From: DASRQK01 sp964436635 | GTDB lineage: Bacteria; Bacteroidota; Bacteroidia; Sphingobacteriales; Sphingobacteriaceae | Assembly (NCBI GenBank): GCA_964436635.1 | Contig: CAYTDM010000002.1 | Coordinates: 62,001-126,000 of the forward strand | Direction: 5' to 3' | Length of the DNA stretch: 64,000 nucleotides | In this document: piece by piece, positions 61,042-64,000 of the stretch | Layout of the letters: every line of letters begins with the position of its first letter | Position numbering within the stretch: position 1 is the stretch's first letter | Translations under genes and position numbers: made by a program | Notes under the pieces: generated by a model | Database searches by the model: none | Seen by the model: only the letters and a program-made list of their open reading frames with translations | Told to the model about the DNA's origin: nothing

Positions 61042-61770
61042 ATGCCTTTCGGAAATTTATACCTGATTCCTGTGCCGTTGTCAGATGGAGCGACGAGCGC
61101 CTCTTTTACTTCTTTCGCTACGCAAACGATTCAAGAAATCGACGAATACATTGTAGAAAACGAGAAAACCGCCAGAAAGTTTTTAAAAGAAGCAGGGATT
61201 AAAACTCCGCAAAGCGCGCTGATTTTACACGATTATGGGAAACACCAGCGGGATAAAATTCCTGTAAAAGGCTTTTTGAACGCTGCTTTGAAGGGCAAAA
61301 ACATAGGATTAATGAGTGAAGCCGGGTGTCCTGCTATTGCAGATCCGGGTTCGGAGATCGTGGCAGAAGCACATCGTTTAGGGATTCGCGTCGTGCCTTT
61401 GGTCGGACCGAATTCCATGGTTTTGGCTTTGATGGCTTCTGGTTTGAATGGTCAATCCTTTGCTTTTCAAGGGTATTTGCCGATCGACAAGGCTTTGCGT
61501 AGCAAAAAAATAAAGGAACTCGAGAAGGAATCCATCGCAAGGAAGCAAACGCAACTGTTCATAGAGACTCCGTTTAGAAATGACGCTCTGTTTGAGGAAC
61601 TGTTGAGGACCCTGCAAGCGAAAACCATGCTGTGTGTGGCCGTTTCTTTGACTGGAGAGGACGAACTGGTGCTGACAAAATCAGTGGCCGAATGGAAGAA
61701 TTTCTTGCGCGCGCAACCAGATAAATTGGCTTTACATAAGCGTCCAGCCATCTTTTTGTTTTTGGGATAA
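61042..61770 (+). CDS. Tetrapyrrole-methylase-family SAM methyltransferase (RsmI-like)
   Basis: This is a 242-residue methyltransferase of the CbiF/RsmI fold. FGNLYLIPVPLSDG at the start, GLMSEAGCPAIADPGSEIVA and VVPLVGPNSMVLALMASGLN in the middle parallel RsmI (16S rRNA C1402 2'-O-methyltransferase), but AEAGTPxxSDPG is altered and the C-terminus is shorter than RsmI (about 286). It is probably a Bacteroidota paralogue with an uncertain target. The monooxygenase gene follows 12 bases later. Confidence 0.85.
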   Translation: MPFGNLYLIPVPLSDGATSASFTSFATQTIQEIDEYIVENEKTARKFLKEAGIKTPQSALILHDYGKHQRDKIPVKGFLNAALKGKNIGLMSEAGCPAIADPGSEIVAEAHRLGIRVVPLVGPNSMVLALMASGLNGQSFAFQGYLPIDKALRSKKIKELEKESIARKQTQLFIETPFRNDALFEELLRTLQAKTMLCVAVSLTGEDELVLTKSVAEWKNFLRAQPDKLALHKRPAIFLFLG

Positions 61771-61782
61771 GGAAAAAATAGG

Positions 61783-63576
61783 ATGAACCCGCCTAATGTT
61801 TTAATTGTAGGTGCAGGATTGGATGGCTTAATGATGGCCGCCCAATTGCTTCACCATGGGATTCAACCGACGATCATTGATAAAAAATTTGGCCCCCAAA
61901 AGGATAGCCAAGAATTTATTCAGCTCACACCTAAGGGGCTGGAGCTTTTGGCGCAGTTGGGATTATTCGACGCGGACGATCAGAAAGGGCATCGATATTC
62001 TTATTTACAAGATTATACTCGTAAGGAAGCGTTTGCATTCGGCTTGTATTTAAGCGATTTTACTTCATTTCCGTATTTCTCGATTTGGCCTTTCAACGAA
62101 TTAGAACAACGGCTGATGCGCTATTTAACGCAACATGCTTGTAAAATTAATTGGGGCACCGAGGCGCTGAGTTTGGTTGAAAAGGAGGCGGAAGTGCTGG
62201 TGGAGTGGGCTGCGGACCATGCTGAGCCTGCGGACCATGCTGAAGCGGCGGACCATGCTGAAACGGCGGACCATGTTGAGGCGGCGGATGGATTGCGGTC
62301 TTTTTCAGCTGCGCAAAAGCCAGAATCACATCGTTTTACTTGGGTAATTGGCGCCGATGGAAAGAATAGTTTTGTTCGAAAAAGCCTTGGAATAGCGCTG
62401 AGTCCTAACGATGTTAAGGGGGATTTCAGAAAGAACGTTGGTTTATTTCTTTTAAAGCACTCCACTCAGGACGAGGAGCCCTTTTTAGCCACCAATGATC
62501 ATCCCTTATCAACGATTCGACGGTTTTATGAAAGTGACCTGCATGGGGCAGTGTATCCGCTAACTAATAATCGTTCATTCATGCTTGTGCAAACGAAACA
62601 GCCTTCCCATACAGAGGATGAGATTCGTGCCTGGATGAAGGGTTTTATTTATCAAGCGCCTGATTCCATAGAGATTGTATGGGAAAAGTGGGAGTCAAAA
62701 CCGCAGAGCTTAAGCAATCAGGTATTTAGCAGACGCGTGTTTTTGATTGGTGCTGCGGCAGCAGGAGAAAACTTGAAATATGAGGCGCGATTTTTTGGCA
62801 CAGACGAGGGATTTCAAGACGCAGGGAATTTGGGTTGGAAATTGGCTGGCGTGATGAGGGGTTTGTTGGACAAAAAGATGTTGCGAAGCTACACATTTGA
62901 ACGCGGCACATTGGCGAGAGAAACGCTTGATGGCTCGAGGCAAAAATATTTTCCGCTTGACCTTCCCGGATTTCGGCGCAGAAGTTTTTGGGATCACGCA
63001 GCCGATGTACTTAATCGCGGATTTTTTAAAGGGTTGCGTGTTAAAAGCGCGCGCGAAAAGAGTGAGCACACTAAAAGCAGGCATGTTAATAGCGAGCGAG
63101 AAAATTATAAAGAGGCGATGTGGGTCCGAAATTCCGCAAACTTAAAGACCCATTATAGAAATTCACCTCTTTCCGTGCATTATGCCTTGTCAGCCAAAAT
63201 TAAATCGGGAGACCGAATGCCGTACTTGCCGTTATATCACGAAAAACAAAAGGACTGGGTAGACACGCATCAAATCTTCCCAAAAACGGGGTTTACTTTG
63301 CTGATTTTAGGCAATGTCAGCCAACAATTATTGCATATTTTAGGGCAGTGGATCAAGCAAAAATATCCGCAAGGGCTTCATTTATACTATGTTCCTTACA
63401 GCGAAAAGAATCAGGCGCTGTTTGATGAGTTTGAGTTAACCCCTCCCCGCACCTTGGCGATGTTGCTGAGGCCCGACCGACACATCGCTTTTATGACTAA
63501 TTCATTAAGCATCGATGTGCTGGATAATTACTTAGGCGAGATCCTTGGGCTGAACCGCTACCGTCATTTTGAATAA
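61783..63576 (+). CDS. FAD-dependent aromatic monooxygenase-like protein, atypical
   Basis: This 597-residue protein is related to PheA/TfdB-type flavin hydroxylases. The N-terminal fold VLIVGAGLDGLMMAAQLL and the DG motif IGADGKNSFVRKSLG are present. The third FAD motif is degenerate: GAAAAGENLKYEARFFGTDE replaces the usual GDAAH-type sequence, so the ribose-binding Asp is missing, although DAGNLGWKLAGVM follows normally. Two in-frame tandem repeats are inserted (62212-62289 and 63043-63102). The substrate is unknown, and flavin binding may be impaired. Confidence 0.8.
   Translation: MNPPNVLIVGAGLDGLMMAAQLLHHGIQPTIIDKKFGPQKDSQEFIQLTPKGLELLAQLGLFDADDQKGHRYSYLQDYTRKEAFAFGLYLSDFTSFPYFSIWPFNELEQRLMRYLTQHACKINWGTEALSLVEKEAEVLVEWAADHAEPADHAEAADHAETADHVEAADGLRSFSAAQKPESHRFTWVIGADGKNSFVRKSLGIALSPNDVKGDFRKNVGLFLLKHSTQDEEPFLATNDHPLSTIRRFYESDLHGAVYPLTNNRSFMLVQTKQPSHTEDEIRAWMKGFIYQAPDSIEIVWEKWESKPQSLSNQVFSRRVFLIGAAAAGENLKYEARFFGTDEGFQDAGNLGWKLAGVMRGLLDKKMLRSYTFERGTLARETLDGSRQKYFPLDLPGFRRRSFWDHAADVLNRGFFKGLRVKSAREKSEHTKSRHVNSERENYKEAMWVRNSANLKTHYRNSPLSVHYALSAKIKSGDRMPYLPLYHEKQKDWVDTHQIFPKTGFTLLILGNVSQQLLHILGQWIKQKYPQGLHLYYVPYSEKNQALFDEFELTPPRTLAMLLRPDRHIAFMTNSLSIDVLDNYLGEILGLNRYRHFE
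62212..62289 (+). repeat. 18-bp in-frame tandem repeat inside the monooxygenase gene
   Basis: Four units of GCGGACCATGYTGARNCK start at 62212, 62230, 62248 and 62266, with a partial fifth from 62284. They encode ADHAEP, ADHAEA, ADHAET and ADHVEA ahead of the DG motif. Confidence 0.93.
63043..63102 (+). repeat. 15-bp degenerate in-frame repeat inside the monooxygenase gene
   Basis: Four 15-base units encode KSARE, KSEHT, KSRHV and NSERE. The first codons are conserved (AAA or AAG or AAT, then AGC or AGT). They form a charged insert near the C-terminal domain. Confidence 0.75.
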
Positions 63577-63604
63577 TCCGAAAATTCCTCTTATTTTTAC
63601 AGCA

Positions 63605-64000
63605 ATGGATATGAAAATGGAAAACCTTTCACCAGACATGCTTCAGGCCGTTTGGGTGCTGTTGTTAGCGGGAATAGTTGTGTGGCTGCTCTACGCAAAC
63701 ACAGCGCGGAAATTACTTTTATTGATTCATCCAGAAAATCGCTTTATGAAACCCAACCAGGTTTGGTGGCTGGCGATACCGTTTTTAAACGTGTATTGGA
63801 ACTTTGTAGTCGTCAACCACATTGCGAATTCGCTGAATAATGAGTTTTTTGACAGAAAAATAGCGGAAGAGGAGATGCCAGGGAAAAGCAGAGGAATTTT
63901 ATATGCTTGGATGTATATGTTGTCTCACATTCCCTTTCCAGGTTTTTTACTTTTAACTTTTTCAACCTTGAGTGTCGTATATTTTATCCAATATTGGGTG
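63605..64000 (+). CDS. Membrane protein of unknown function (partial)
   Basis: An open frame of 132 codons runs off the right edge, starting at ATG 63605 with alternative ATGs at 63611 and 63617. It has a first helix (AVWVLLLAGIVVWLLYANTA), then MKPNQVWWLAIPFLNVYWNF with a VNHIANSLNNEF segment, then two more hydrophobic stretches near the edge. The W-IPF-N-Y pattern is reminiscent of DUF4328-type membrane proteins, but I cannot confirm it. It starts 28 bases after the monooxygenase stop. Confidence 0.7.
   Translation, partial: MDMKMENLSPDMLQAVWVLLLAGIVVWLLYANTARKLLLLIHPENRFMKPNQVWWLAIPFLNVYWNFVVVNHIANSLNNEFFDRKIAEEEMPGKSRGILYAWMYMLSHIPFPGFLLLTFSTLSVVYFIQYWV

Noticed and set aside
62212..62289. 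CRISPR-like or mobile repeat
   Set aside because: The 18-bp units are contiguous, in frame and coding. They have no spacers.
1..64000. tRNA or rRNA genes and insertion sequences
   Set aside because: I saw no cloverleaf-like, rRNA-like or transposase sequence. A tRNAscan or ISfinder search would be needed to exclude them fully.

Overview
The window looks like a chromosomal segment of a Bacteroidota bacterium. The evidence is a GLPGLI protein beside an outer-membrane beta-barrel protein with a carboxypeptidase-regulatory-like N-terminus, a Big_5-type Ig-like protein, a DUF4369/TlpA-like thioredoxin protein, a fused alpha/beta E1 dehydrogenase, few ribosome binding sites ahead of start codons, and many upstream TAnnTTTG boxes (the Bacteroidota -7 promoter element). 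Genus or family cannot be fixed from sequence reading alone.

Layout. 1-9.5 kb (minus strand): a phenylacetate catabolic operon, reading from the right as E1 dehydrogenase, paaE, paaA, paaB, paaC, paaD, paaG, paaH, paaI and a 3-oxoadipyl-CoA thiolase cut by the window edge. paaK and paaZ are not in the window. 9.6-15.5 kb: an FAD-dependent dehydrogenase, a dienelactone hydrolase, a LemA/TPM/TPM envelope cluster and a thioredoxin-like protein. 15.5-25.8 kb: an ABC-F protein, two parS-like palindromes, mnmG, an Ig-like lipoprotein candidate, a gamma carbonic anhydrase, divergent nadB and nadA, and thiL. The 432-base AT-rich gap between nadB and nadA carries four exact TTATNCACA boxes and is the best candidate here for the chromosomal replication origin. 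The parS-like pair lies 6 kb away.

25.9-36.1 kb: an orphan lipoprotein, a PhnA-like protein, a complete seven-gene Mrp Na+/H+ antiporter operon and acetyl-CoA synthetase. 36.3-43.1 kb: a SurA-like chaperone, a double NTF2-like secreted protein, cysS, GDP-fucose synthase, and a minus-strand stress/envelope operon (OmpA-like lipoprotein, YtxH, holin-like protein, unknown). 43.3-53.6 kb: a histidine kinase/response regulator pair, uvrA, lpxK, a CoA-binding protein, a serine hydrolase, a small membrane protein, prfB with a programmed +1 frameshift, and dcd. 53.7-64 kb: a phosphopantetheinyl transferase, a large GDPD plus purple-acid-phosphatase lipoprotein interrupted by an assembly gap, a GLPGLI/outer-membrane barrel pair, a tetrapyrrole-methylase-family methyltransferase, an unusual FAD monooxygenase and a partial membrane protein.

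Four signals cut across the genes. (1) The candidate oriC and the parS-like pair. (2) At least six genes whose TAnnTTTG box ends 4-6 bases before the start codon, suggesting leaderless transcripts. (3) Short tandem duplications (13-22 bp) that include the stop codons of acs, dcd, paaH and the surA/NTF2 pair, plus in-frame microrepeats inside two enzymes. (4) A false assembly gap: 100 N flanked by an identical 55-bp sequence, whose removal restores one intact gene. I did not find a clear new defence or secretion system. The window is mainly housekeeping and catabolic DNA.
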